NCBI GenBank assembly: GCA_947652605.1
Contig: OX393576.1
Location: forward strand, 15,030,575 to 15,094,574
Length of the DNA: 64,000 nt
Direction: 5' to 3'
Source of the DNA: Elmis aenea
Lineage: Eukaryota; Arthropoda; Insecta; Coleoptera; Elmidae
Shown here: positions 25,236 through 36,109 of the stretch, one piece after another
How the letters are laid out: each line of letters starts with the position of its first letter
Numbering within the stretch: the first letter of the stretch is position 1
Notes under the pieces: generated by a model
Seen by the model: the letters and a program-made list of their open reading frames with translations, nothing else
Databases searched by the model: none
Told to the model about the DNA's origin: nothing
Program-made: the position numbers and the translations under genes

Positions 25236-25786
25236 TATGCAGATAATATATCAAATCATTTTATAAATAATTAATCAGGATGAAATTGAACAACTTCGCT
25301 AAGTTCTATTTTGTTCGCATATCTTTATTAATAAACGAGATCCAAATGGTCTCCCTTGAGTTTGAATCAACCTTATGCAAAAAAAAATTACTGGTTTATG
25401 CATTTCATAAGGTTTGATAATATTTACATATTAATTGCTGTTATTTCCTTGTTTTATATTTCCTACATACAAATTGTGCATTCGCCTACTGGTTGTAAAC
25501 CAATATCTTCAATATAAAATTAAAATGTGTATGTACAGGTACACCCATACACTTCTTAAAAATATTAATGTCCTCTTTATAAACCTTCTAGAGTAGAGTC
25601 CTAGTCCAACACCAGAAGAAGTACCTCCGAGGATGTTGCTGATTTGGTTTATATACATCTTAATGATATCTTATTGTTAAGACAGAAATCTAAAAGCTTG
25701 AATAATTTGGTTTCAGGCATTCAACTATTAACCTTTACTCATAAGCATTTGGCAGTCATAAATTATTGTTGAGCAACTTTTTGCTG
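25236..25786. other. Intergenic, nothing recognised
   Basis: A GC-richer patch at about 25590-25640 has no supported identity. Confidence 0.4.
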
Positions 25787-25788
25787 TA

Positions 25789-27001
25789 CAGGGTGGACCA
25801 AATTCGAATGTTTTACGGGGTATCTCGGTTACCGTAATAGATAGCGAAAATCTGATTTCGGTCTCTTTGGCTATTTTTTTGAGAAAATAACGCCTATGCA
25901 ATCAGATTTTTTCTATCGGATTCCATTTTGGCACTACAGACGAAAAATGAAATTTCATCATTTTTGAAAATTTGCTGTAACTTCTTTATTTATTAAATTA
26001 GAACAAAATGTTATAGAGGTTTTTTATACAGACTTTTATGCTTCATTTAAAAACAAAAGTAATTTTTTCTTAGCCTCCTTGACTTTCGAGATATGGAGTA
26101 AACTTACATTTTTTTAAATGGAAACCCTATATGGCCATGACTTTATGTGAAAGAGTATTTTTTTAGCTTTTTAAAAATATATAGTTTTATATATTTCTTC
26201 CAAAAAATAGCCAAGATATAGCCAATTTTGTAAAAATTCGATCATCAAAGTTAGCCATGATTTCGTAAACAAGTGATGTTTGCAATTATTAAACAGCTGA
26301 ACGTCATTTAGAAGTAATTTTTTTAACTTTTAAGCAAATCCGTGTATTATTTTGTATTTTATAACTGTTTATAGTGGTATTGTGAACATGGCTAAATTTG
26401 AACTCATTGAAAAGTTTAATATGTTAGAATATTACTTTGTAAGTGATAAAAACGTAGCGGTTGTTTCAGAATTTACTTGGCAATGACGTTTAGTTGTTTA
26501 ATAATTGCAAACATCACTTGTTTACGAAATCATGGCTAACTTTGATGATCGAATTTTTACAAAATTGGCTATATGTTGGTTATTTTTTGCAAAAAATATA
26601 TAAAACTATATATTTTTAAAAAGCTAAAAAAATACTCTTTCACATAAAGTCATGGCCAACTAAGGTTTCCATTTAAAAAAATGTAAGTTTACTCAATATC
26701 TCGAAAGTCAAGGAGGCTAAGAAAAAATTACTTTTGTTTTTAAATTAAGCATAAAAATCTGTATAAAAAACCTCTATAACATTTTGTTCTAATTTAATAA
26801 ATAAAGAAGTTACAGCAAACTTTCAAAAATGATGAAATTTCATTTTTCGTCTGTAGTGCCAAAATGGAATCCGATAGAAAAAATCTGATTGCATAGGTGT
26901 TATTTTCTCAAAAAAATAGCCCAAGAGACCGAAATCAGATTTTCGCTATCTATTACGGTAACCGAGATACCCCGTAAAACATTCGAATTTGGTCCACCCT
27001 G
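25789..27001. mobile_element. CAGGGTG foldback element 4, 1.2-kb palindrome
   Basis: CAGGGTGGACCAAATTCGAA at the left is exactly inverted at the right end, flanked by TA. The arms, about 520 bp each (25789-26308 and 26483-27001), are near-perfect complements; the loop is about 175 bp. The half element at 20688 is a diverged relative. A transcript would form a long double-stranded RNA hairpin. Confidence 0.9.
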
Positions 27002-27003
27002 TA

Positions 27004-27945
27004 TATGTCGTAATAAAATAGTATCACGATATAATAAATTTATTTAACCATTTCATAGGAAAGACATTTCCGCATTTTATCGTTGCCTTTTATGAAATCT
27101 AAGTTGCAGATATTTAATATATTGGGTGGTCCACGATTAATATATTTTTTAATTTGTATAATACTTTATTACTAATAGTGGCGCAGTTTATTGCATTAAA
27201 TATTACTGTAGTACTGTAGTAAGATAATTATTAAAAAATCATTTGAACATAAAATTGTCTATTCTTAAAACAGTTATTGCAATGGCTTAACAATACTGTT
27301 AATTTAGTAACAACTACGTATTTTTTCATTTACTAAAGTTATTACTAAGTAGTAGTATGCTTAAATGTGCCTACTGCGATTTTGTGTTATAGCTATAATT
27401 ATAAATAAATATGGAATGAACCATTAATTTTTTTTATTTTTTTTATTGACATAATATTATGGTTAATTGGTGTACAATTTTTTTTCCAATTGTTAGAATA
27501 GTTAAATAACAACATTTATGCTCAGCGTTTGTTTAACATTATAATCATAAAAGTCTGCAATTTTAAATTCTTAAGATATTTAACTTTTTTTTAAGCCATT
27601 TAATAAGAAAGATTCTAATCCTTATTTAACTAAAAATAAATACAACAGTCGTCAAAATATTGTCAAAAAGTATTAACCTTTTAAATAAGTAGAATATGTT
27701 TTTTTCGTTGTAAAGTAGAAAATTGCAAGTTTTTGCTTCTCATTTTCAGGGTAAAAATATTTTCACAAGTAATTAGAAAACTGTGTCGTGTAAAGACATA
27801 TAGGTAGCTGTCACAACTCACAACTGGATGAGTATTTATAAATGATAGAAACTGTTACATGTATTGTCATTTTACTAGACTTGTCTTTTGGGCTAATAAC
27901 CACAATTTTAGAAAATTCAAATTGACAACCAATCACATTTTGACA
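27004..27945. promoter_or_regulatory. Upstream region of the SRR1-like gene
   Basis: AT-rich, no repeats recognised. The promoter and 5' UTR of the SRR1-like gene must lie here, but no core element can be placed with confidence. Confidence 0.35.
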
Positions 27946-28852
27946 ATGTCATCCGCAAATAGCGCTAGTGGTGCCGAAGATGGTTTTATTTTAGTTTCTC
28001 GAAGAAAAAGTAAATTGAAAGTTGATGTACACGAGGATAGTGTAAAAACAATAATATCTAGTTCAGCTACGATATATTTGGACAGAGAGAACTATATTCG
28101 GTAGTATTCTAACCTATTTACCTTTCAAATCTTCTAATTCTAACCTATCTTTTAGGAGGATAGAAGCAGCGCGACAAGATATTTTATCATCAAATTTTTA
28201 TTCTTCAGTCTTAGCATCATTACGAGAAAGTTTAGATACATTAAAACAGCCAGCTGTCAAACAAATTGTTTGTTTCGGTTTAGGTAAAATCGGTGAGTGT
28301 ATGATAGCTCGTTACCAGCTTGCACTTTTGTTGTGTTTAAAAGATCTTTATAGTGTTACAACATTTATTTATGATCCCATTTTTACTACAGATGACATTT
28401 ATATATTAGAAACTTTGGGTTGTAAAGTGCTAACTCAAAATATAGAGGGAAAATATCGCATTGCGCATAACCAAACTACTATATTTTATTTACCACATTG
28501 CCCCAAACAATTAACAAATAATCTCTTGTGGAGAAATTGGGGTCTGCAGTTAAATTATTGTATAATATTAGGTAATAGTTTTACTAAAATTTTAGAATCA
28601 AATTCTAGCCGTACACTTGTTACTAATGCTCAGTACGTTTTGAATATTTCACCGTATATGATCGAGATAGCTGTGATTAACATCTTCAAATATTACGATA
28701 TATTTAACGAAACAGCCATACACATATTTCCACACGAAAAAATTTGTTTAATATCAGATGAATTTTGGAAATCTATAGAAGAACCGTTATATAACGAAAA
28801 AGATGTCGAATTTATAACTAATAAATTGCAAAATAGTGTTAAAATACTCTAG
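27946..28852 (+). CDS. SRR1-like protein
   Basis: Two exons, 27946-28100 and 28156-28852, joined across a 55-bp GT-AG intron (CG|G, Arg) give 283 residues. The start chosen is MSSANS; the frame is open further upstream but that extension lacks similarity to the family. Residues 60-90 lead into the SRR1 domain: IVCFGLGKIGECMIARYQLA, then 'FIYDPIFTTDD', 'LGCKVLTQN' and the hallmark 'FYLPHCPKQLTNNLLWRNW'. This order is typical of SRR1-like/SRRD proteins, named after the Arabidopsis clock gene SRR1; animal members have been linked to heme metabolism and circadian regulation, but the biochemical activity is not settled. The FMC1 gene begins 75 bp downstream on the same strand. Confidence 0.92.
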
Positions 28853-28927
28853 TCTAGAGCTAATATAGTTTTTTTTTACTTCAGAATATTTAAAAGTGGC
28901 TGCTTAAAGTTAATTATTATATTCAAG
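28853..28927 (+). other. 75-bp spacer between SRR1-like and FMC1 ORFs
   Basis: No AATAAA signal is present. A T-run followed by 'acttcag' at about 28870-28884 looks like a splice acceptor, which could attach the FMC1 exon to an upstream exon. Shared transcription of the two ORFs is plausible. Confidence 0.5.
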
Positions 28928-29239
28928 ATGAATAATGCGTCAGCTATCAAAACCTTAAGACAAATTATTTCCGAGCTGCGTCTTGTTAATCAAGGCAAAG
29001 TTAAAGATTTACCAGTTTATCAGTACATAACAACTCAGTACCGTAAGTTTATTACAACTGATGAACAACTTTGCAAAGCACGAGAGGAAATTGGTTTTAT
29101 GGCCAACACATATTTGTGTTACTTGAGAAGTAGTAGGCTTCACAAAGAAATTCAGCAACACTTCCATGGAAGAGGTGAAAGATCGGTTGCAGAAACTGCA
29201 AAATTAGTAGGCTTTAAGTTACCAAACGAGCCTAAGTAA
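28928..29239 (+). CDS. Fmc1: FMC1-like mitochondrial F1-ATPase assembly factor
   Basis: A single exon of 103 residues, the usual size for animal FMC1 (C7orf55). Landmarks are the N-terminal helix 'LRQIISELRL', then 'YKFITT'-like text read here as YRKFITTDEQLCKA, the segment 'ANTYLCYLRSSR' and a C-terminal 'KLVGFKLP'. In yeast Fmc1 works with Atp12 in assembling the F1 part of ATP synthase in the mitochondrial matrix; animal members are presumed similar, and the fold is LYR-like. The ATG lies 75 bp after the SRR1-like stop with no intervening poly(A) signal. AATAAA follows at 29693 and 29737. Confidence 0.9.
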   Translation: MNNASAIKTLRQIISELRLVNQGKVKDLPVYQYITTQYRKFITTDEQLCKAREEIGFMANTYLCYLRSSRLHKEIQQHFHGRGERSVAETAKLVGFKLPNEPK

Positions 29240-29692
29240 TATTTTAGCATTTGGAAATATAACTTGGTAGTGAACGAAACTAACATTTAAAGAAATTTGC
29301 AGTTTTGATTTCACATGCAAATGTCTTTAATCTGGAAGTAAAATATGGGAGTAATTTTAATGATTTATATGATTTAGTTAATTAAGAAATTTTAATTTTT
29401 TTGAGTTTTCGTCATTGTTATTTTAATTACTGTTGTTTCTTTATATGTTAGTGTTTCATTATGTAAACATATCATGATGTAGTACAAGTAATTCTGTATT
29501 ATTCTATTAAGTATTTTGGTTTGTTAAATATTTAACAATTGTAAATACTAAATACAGTTATCTTAATCTTGTAAATATTAACAAAATTAAATTTTGTTTT
29601 GAAATCTGGTGTTAATAATTTTTTGTAATCATTTTGTTTCTGTATAGTGCATACAATTAAATAGGGAGAATCCAACTTTGCGTTGTATGTGA

Positions 29693-29742
29693 AATAAAAA
29701 TTGTACGATACTGCACTGCGTGGCATAAAATTGTGAAATAAA
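29693..29742 (+). terminator. Poly(A) signals after FMC1
   Basis: AATAAA occurs at 29693-29698 and 29737-29742, about 450-500 bp after the FMC1 stop. They are the first good pair and may serve both upstream ORFs. Confidence 0.45.
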
Positions 29743-30891
29743 AAGTAATAACCAGGGGGTTGTGCCATTGGGACTAATATCCAGAGCTTGTTAATGTTTC
29801 ATGAATTTTTAAATAAATTTTGAAATCATGAAAGAAAGCTTACCGATTTCTTACGTTATCTTTGTAATTATACTGCAATTTTGTACTCGTAACTGTGTGT
29901 AGTGTTGCGGACTAACGATTCTGGCTTGAGTTAACCATTGAAAGAAGTTAACATGAATACAATTTGCTAGATGTTTGCTAGCCAGTGGTTCCCAAATGGA
30001 GTTTCACGAAACCCTGAGCGTCCGTCAGAAAATGGTTAAAGAAACAAAATGTTGCTTCCGTTTCAGTTAAAAAAAAAAATTGTTATTATTTTGTTTACGT
30101 TTTCGTTCTGCTCTCGTCCTGGATTCCTTGATAAACACTTAATCAAATAGTCAGGAGTCGATCGTTTTTCCGGCTCCCCATCTCTGGGCCAAAAAGCAAC
30201 AAGCACTTTAAAAAGTAGCACATGCGTTTTATTCAGGAGTACAGAAGATAGTTACAACGAAATGGTACCCAGAAAAATGTTTTCCTGGAGTATTTAGCGG
30301 AGTTCCAAAGTAGGGGATTATGCTCTGCTCCATCTTCTTATTCGGCAACTTCAATTGTTTAGTTCTTGGCCTAAAAAAGATAAAAGCAATAGAGTAACAG
30401 TAATTAAAATTTCAAATTTGTATTGCCCATGGAAAGTGGGAACGCATGTTATAATTTAGATTCAATAGCAAAAGTAATTAAAAAATCAAATAACGGCAAT
30501 AGATTTCACAAAGTTAGTCGAGGACCTTTTTTTTAGTAATCCCAGCTTGGTGTCCCCGAAAGTTCGGAGGAAAAAATGGTCACCTTATTGCACATACACA
30601 ATATATACGACGACGTCGTTATGTACAAAGACGATGACGACGGTGAAGAAAGGACTAACGTTTCGACGTTTCGACGTTTCGTGTACTTGTTCGTCTTCTT
30701 AAAATATTAAGGCTTGATGATGCGCTCGAAGTTAGAACTCACTAATAATGAAAGTTGCTTTGAATATTTTAATAATATTTTTCTGCGTCTATCCAGAAAA
30801 TAAATCAATTGTTTCCGATCAATTTTTAGACTGGAAAATACATCTTTGCTGGCCTAGGCCAGAAAGTAACTGGTTGCCATGGTAATGAGTT
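29743..30891. other. Intergenic with transposon remnants
   Basis: At 29983 CAGTGGTTCCCAAA looks like a hAT left end without a partner. At 30655-30690 'tttcgacg' is repeated three times next to 'tcgtcttctt', reminiscent of the long terminal part of Penelope-like elements, but this is weak. Confidence 0.35.
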
Positions 30892-30899
30892 GTTTTTAC

Positions 30900-31479
30900 C
30901 ATTGAATTAAAAGATAAAGGAAGGAGCTTTTAATACTATACTGCAGCGTTTCAGAGGCGACGGAAATGACGACATAGATAGCCTCTTATGGCGGCCGGTG
31001 TTGACAGGTGAAACAGTCGGAGATATTTTAGTTTTGTGTACTACAATGGTTAGTTGTAAATTATGTAGTTGTAGTAGGTCCAAAAATGTTAAAGATAAAA
31101 AGATTACGTTTCATAGGTAAGTAGATACTAATATTTTGTAGTGTAATCATGTATTGAAAATTTGATGTGGTCTGTCAAAATGGTATGTCATATCAGTGGC
31201 GTGCATTTGTGTACAACATATTTTTTAACTCTCATAATAAACAATCCAAATATTGAAATATGCTGTTTTTTTTAAATTTCCTCAACCACGAAACAATAAA
31301 TAAATAAGTAAATAATAGGCTCAATTTAAAACAAAGCAAATATTTACATTAATCAATACATATTTAAAAATGTTAGATACGCCACTGAGAAGCGGAAACA
31401 TGCATCCGCCATATTGAGAGGCTAACCTGGACGCCTTAGTAACGCTATAACGCTCATTCCTTTATCTTTTTATTCAATG
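30900..31479. mobile_element. P-superfamily MITE, copy 2
   Basis: Same ~28-bp inverted ends as copies 1 and 3, with a perfect 8-bp duplication GTTTTTAC (30892-30899 and 31480-31487). On the plus strand it carries the best preserved THAP first exon. It splits a region whose flanks are themselves similar: 'ggcctaggcca' and 'ggttgccatgg' recur on both sides (30852-30897 and 31488-31535). Confidence 0.88.
31046..31116 (+). pseudogene. THAP-domain first exon (P-MITE copy 2)
   Basis: ATG at 31046 opens 23 codons, MVSCKLCSCSRSKNV through ITFH, and is cut at CATAG by a consensus donor GTAAGT. Cys4-x2-Cys7 and the FH near residue 22 match the start of a THAP zinc finger (C2CH). The downstream exons with the CxxH part and any transposase are absent, so the exon is a stranded fragment of a P-type transposase gene. 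Confidence 0.65.
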
Positions 31480-31487
31480 GTTTTTAC

Positions 31488-31668
31488 CGGCCTAGGCCAA
31501 AAAATAGTTGGTTGCCATGGTTATGAGTTGTTTTGTTGATTTGCGCTAGCAAACAAGCGTCATTATACCACCAAGCGAGTTTTCACCTGTACTTTGCTAA
31601 GTTTTTGTTTAATTATGGATGGCGACGATAGTGATTTTGGTGTCAGTGGCGGACGCAGAAAAAATATT
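31488..31668 (+). other. Segment repeating the MITE's left flank, with short acidic ORF start
   Basis: 31488-31535 repeats the 46 bases left of the P-MITE with a few changes. Farther on, ATG at about 31616 opens MDGDDSDFGVSGGR..., which resembles transposase N-termini only loosely. No firm identity. Confidence 0.3.
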
Positions 31669-31788
31669 GTACGTAACATACCCGGAAAGTGTCTTTACTG
31701 GACTCGTATGCTTTCAGGACTCGCCTACGGCTCGCCCCAGCACTGCCTACTCGTTCAGTAAAGTACCACTTTCCGGTCTTGTTACGTA
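31669..31788. repeat. 120-bp hairpin with TACGTAA ends
   Basis: 'tacgtaac.tacccggaaagtg' followed by 'tctttactg' pairs with 'cagtaaag' and 'cactttccgg...ttacgta' (about 31670-31700 with 31755-31787). The outer 'taaataactatt' is shared with the elements at 22824 and 43568, suggesting one family. Confidence 0.6.
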
Positions 31789-31897
31789 AATAACTATTAT
31801 TTACACATAGAACTTTTGGATTTAGAACTTAGAAGCTTGGTCACAACTGTAATGAACTGTTGACTGTTCGATTTACGATTTGACTGTCTCTGTAGGA

Positions 31898-32778
31898 CAG
31901 AGGTGGGCAAACTTTTTTTCTTGAGGGCCACATAGATATCTGTAAGGTCTCTAGCAAGCCGCATGTGACAAAAATCTAAATTTACTGAATAATGAATCCT
32001 ATTTCCACACAAAACTACATTTATTAGTTATATAACAGTATTAGTTTAGTACTTAAAAAATCTAAAAAAAAATAATTTTTCTTAATAAATACACGAAAGT
32101 TTCAAACCTGTGTGCGGGCCGCACAAATTGACGTAGTGAGCCGCGTGAGGCCGCGGGCCGCAGTTTACCCCATTGAATAAAAAGATAAAGGAAGGAGCAT
32201 TTTAGCGATCTTAGGGCGTCCAGGTTAGCCTCTCAATATGGCGGATGCATGTTTCCGCTTCGCAGTGGCGTATCTAACATTTTTAAATATGTATTGAATA
32301 ATGTAAATATTTGCTTTGTTTTGACTTGAGCCTGTTATTTACTTATTTATTTCTTGTTTTGTGGTTGAGGGAATTAAAAAAACGGCAGCACACATCAATA
32401 TTTGCATTGTTTATTATGATTATGAAAATTAAAAAATATGCTGTACAAAAATGCACGCCACTGATATGACATACCATTTTGACAGACCACATCAAATTTT
32501 TAATACATGATTACACTACAAAATATTAATGTCTACTTACCTATGAAACGTAATCTTTTACTCTTCAACATTTTTGGACGTAGTAAGAGTGAGACTACCA
32601 AGATCTGCAGCTAACCATTGTAGCACACAAAACTTTAAATTTCTTGACTGTTTGACCTGTCAAAACCTGCCGCCATCAGAGGCCTTTTATGTCGTCATTT
32701 CCGTCGCCGAGAAACGCTGCAGTATAATATTAAAAGCTCCTTCCTTTATCTTTTTATTCAATGGTTTACCCACCCCTG
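31898..32778. mobile_element. hAT MITE (CAGRGGTGGGYAAAC ends) split by a P-MITE
   Basis: CAGAGGTGGGCAAAC at the left pairs with GTTTACCCACCCCTG at the right. Flanks are CTGTAGGA and CTGTATGA (one mismatch in 8). The body has 'gggccac', 'gcgggccgc' blocks common in such hAT elements. P-MITE copy 3 inserted 15 bp from its right end; without it the element is about 280 bp. Confidence 0.8.
32171..32763. mobile_element. P-superfamily MITE, copy 3
   Basis: Inverted ends as in copies 1 and 2; perfect 8-bp duplication GTTTACCC (32163-32170, 32764-32771). The minus-strand THAP exon (32541-32618) carries a 7-bp insertion and an early stop. It lies inside the hAT MITE, so it is the younger of the two. 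Confidence 0.88.
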
Positions 32779-34110
32779 CTGTATGAGAACTTGACGACTG
32801 GTTTTTCAACTTGACTATGAAAACTTACTTAAAACTGTGTACATGCTAAATTTATATAAAATTACAGTAAGCCATCAGCAAGCTGCCATTGGTCGATAAA
32901 GAAAGATCTAATTAAGGGACTTGGAATAACCCAGATCACAAAAGGGCTTAATTCCTGAAATACTGGAATTTGAAGAGTTGGGAAAAACCCGAATTGTTAA
33001 TCTTACAAATGTAATTATATTACCAATGTAGCTTCACTGAAACTAGTTTAAATACGAGATATACAAACGTAGAGTTTTTTTTTTCAAATATACGCCAAAT
33101 TAGTATGAAAGAACGGCGGTTCATAACACTATTATCAACTTTTAAATACAAAAAATGTCTCTTACTAACTCGCCCTTATGAAAATGATTGTTTTCATAGC
33201 CTACCGATACTTTACATTTATCTCGAAAAATTATTAACAGAAGTATTAAAATTTTGTAATGCCAAAACGACCAGAACTTGCCATTTGGTAAAAAAAATCT
33301 AGCGCTGTTTAAAAAAAAAATCTATTTCGAACTGAAATCAATCAATGACTATTCGCAAAGTTGATGATTTTTTAATTGCAAAGGTAATTTATTACAATAT
33401 TGCATTATCTTATTTAATTAAGTGTCTTTTTTAATGATTATTTTTTATGCTCTCCGACAAGTCAATATTTATTTATGTAGCCAATTTTCATTAAATATGT
33501 ACAGCAGTACAGCTATGGCCCATAGCCTATAGGTCTTTGACTGCAAGGCAAGGTTTTCATAACACCCTGCAATTCCACAAATAAATAAAAACGGTAACTT
33601 CCAAGTTACACTTTGGCCTTATCGAAAGGCTATTAATACTTAACTTACTTATTGTTGCTTGACTATAAGTAAAACGGTTCTTGTGCTGCAGTTTGTCGCA
33701 TGTGTTCATGCCGAACACTCGCTGACATCGAGTGTGGGCTTCCAGTGGTAGAAATACATCGTTGCATTCAGCAGCAAGGTAGTGTAGGGTGAACAAATCA
33801 ATAGCTACCATCCTGTGTCTATTACCTAACTGTATAAGAGTTATTATTTAATGTAAACACGATTTAAATTAAAACGAAAAAATTCAGAACCCAGATTTGC
33901 TGCTTTACTAATATTTACTTATTTTAGTCTGAAAATAGAACACAGAATGTTCTTCAAAGAAAGTGCTCTATAATTATTTCATATACATGCATATTTCTCG
34001 CCGATAAGTGGTTAATATTTCAGTTTTAATTCAATTTCTGCTGACTTTTCTTCGAACATACTTTTCGGAAAGTTAAAAGTATTAAAGGACTTTCTGAAAA
34101 TTCGCACAAA
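32779..34110. other. Region upstream of the sugar-transporter gene
   Basis: A GC-richer segment at 33655-33830 with donor-like sites might be a promoter or untranslated exon of the gene that starts at 34111; no core motif is certain. The frame at 33105-33302 lacks recognisable motifs. Confidence 0.3.
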
Positions 34111-34192
34111 ATGAAAGACAGTGTCATAATAAACCAAGCTTTGCGTACCAGCAAGTGTCGATGGCTCACACAAGTACTGGCTGTTATTTCAG
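34111..34192 (+). CDS. Sugar transporter (Tret1-like), exon 1
   Basis: ATG in the context acaaaATGAAAG opens 27 codons, a hydrophilic start then 'TQVLAVIS', and ends one base into a codon at a donor AG|GTATGA. Joining that G to 40792 makes GTT (Val) and continues 'SIAALGNGLQFAW', the first membrane helix as in Tret1 proteins. Phase, acceptor and family alignment all agree, so the link is good although the intron is 6.6 kb. Confidence 0.75.
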
Positions 34193-35865
34193 GTATGATG
34201 GAACATTTATTTTATATTTTTGTTATTCACATGTGTCGTATAAGTGGCTTATAAATAAAAAAATAACCTACATAAGTTGCATAGAAAACTAATCCAAATA
34301 AATTGGTTAAATTAGTGTAAAAACATTTGAATAGTTGTTTACAGATCGTTAGTTATTTTTAGAACCAAATGCTTGCAATTAAAAAATAAAAATGTTAAAA
34401 AAATGCAAATGGGTTAATGGTTAACAAAACTTACTTTGATTCGATTATTTAAAAAAAAATTGTTGATGCATTTTTTCTTTGTACATTATTAAGCCAGCAT
34501 TTAAAGAAGATTTTGATGGTGATGTTATCAATTATAAAAAATAAATCAATTGTATTCATTGCACTAAAAAGAAACAAATTTTTGTATAGCATGAAATGAG
34601 TATTATTTTAAATATGTCATGGCCTGCTAAGGTTTACTTTTAAGTAAATATAAGATACGTCATGATTAAAAAATTAGGCGAGATAAATTAAATCTGCTTA
34701 TGCTGTTGTAATCTGCATAACAAACAATAAAATCTCTTTACGATTTTTGAAACCACAAAAATAAATGAGTTAAGAAAGTTGCGTTTTTTTTTTTCGAAAA
34801 CTGATCTCGATATTTTGTTTCTGCCTTTACTATTAAAATCGTTTTAAAAGTTTGTGCAATACTGTGTATTTTTTGTTTGATCGTTAATAACTGTAGTTTT
34901 CTATAATGCAAACGAATTTTTAACACCCTGTTCTTACTGTGTGAATAAATAATTATAATCAAAGACCAAAATAAGTTTTAAAAAAAAGTTTGATGTTTAA
35001 TATATGTTTGCGTTAATTTAATTTATTTTTCAAGATAAGGCCTTGATTTTTACAATTATTGCAAACAACACATTTTGCATTAGTTTCTTGCATATGAATT
35101 TAATTAATGTTCAAAATGGCCCGTTCAAAGTTTATTGTAATTGCTTATGCTAATATACTTAAGAGAGAAATACAAAGACCCAACTACATGCGTTTATTAT
35201 GTATAATAGTTTGACGACTTGTACATCAATATTTACCAACTGACCCTGTTAAAAGGGCAATATTCTAGTCAAGTGCGTTCATTATAATATTCTATTATTT
35301 GTACCATTTATTCTTGATAATCTTATTAGTCTAATTAAGACATCTCTTATCTCTGTAGGCTACAACATGCAAGGTTTTCATAAATAATACAATTGAGTAC
35401 CTTTTTAGTTTTGTTCCTAAATGTAATTTTAGGATTGTAACTGTGTTAGGTAAATGCTGGCTTATTTTATCAAATCTTTATAAACAAAAACATTAACATT
35501 ACTTACTTAAGTACCTACCTATTGTGTAGATTTAAATGGATGTAATTGCTCATGTTGTTACTGTGTTTATTGTTTGTTATGTTGTTTCCATTAAATATAT
35601 TCCGATAGAGAACATACGCAAATACTTTTTTATATATTTGTCGTAAATTGCTAACATCGTTTAGACCAGGGGTGGCCAACCCGCGGGCCGCCTTGAACAT
35701 TTTTCCGGCCCGCGAGATTCATCACACTTTTACAAAATATATTTATTTTATAATGGCCAAAGTAGTGAAAACCAATTTATTAAAAAAATACATTATTTGT
35801 GCATCCATATATTCAAAAATTAAGAAATTGTTGTTATTTGAATCGCAATTGAAAAGTAATAACGC

Positions 35866-36109
35866 TTGCCACTTCCATTGTCGAAAGAATTTAAGAAATC
35901 AAAATGTAACAATTTCATCAAATTTGCAAAGGAAATAAGAAAACTTACAGCTGCTCTTAAAAGCCGATTCAGTAATTTAGAGTTAGACAAATACAACAAA
36001 ATTTTTGAAATACATTCATCTCCATTTCTTGTTGAAATAGAGTCGGCCCCAGAATATCTCCAAATGAAACTGGTTGACTTACAGTGCAATATTGAATTAA
36101 AACCAGGGC
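35866..36109 (+). pseudogene. hAT transposase C-terminal fragment
   Basis: Reads 'LPLSKEFKKSKCNN', 'SRFSNLELDKYNKIFE', 'SPFLVEIESAPEYLQMKLVD' and 'LQCNIELK'. The pattern of RF, PF and LQ..L.DLQ is that of hAT transposases of the ZBED/GTF2IRD2-related group before their dimerisation region. There is no start codon, the upstream catalytic part is missing, and the frame is broken by the nested element. Confidence 0.6.

Noticed and set aside
29983..30350. Complete hAT element starting CAGTGGTTCCCAAA
   Set aside because: No matching right end or target duplication was found, so only a lone end is noted.
31616..31760. Short ORF starting MDGDDSDFGVSGG as a piggyBac transposase start
   Set aside because: Only the acidic first residues are suggestive; the frame then enters a hairpin repeat and stops.
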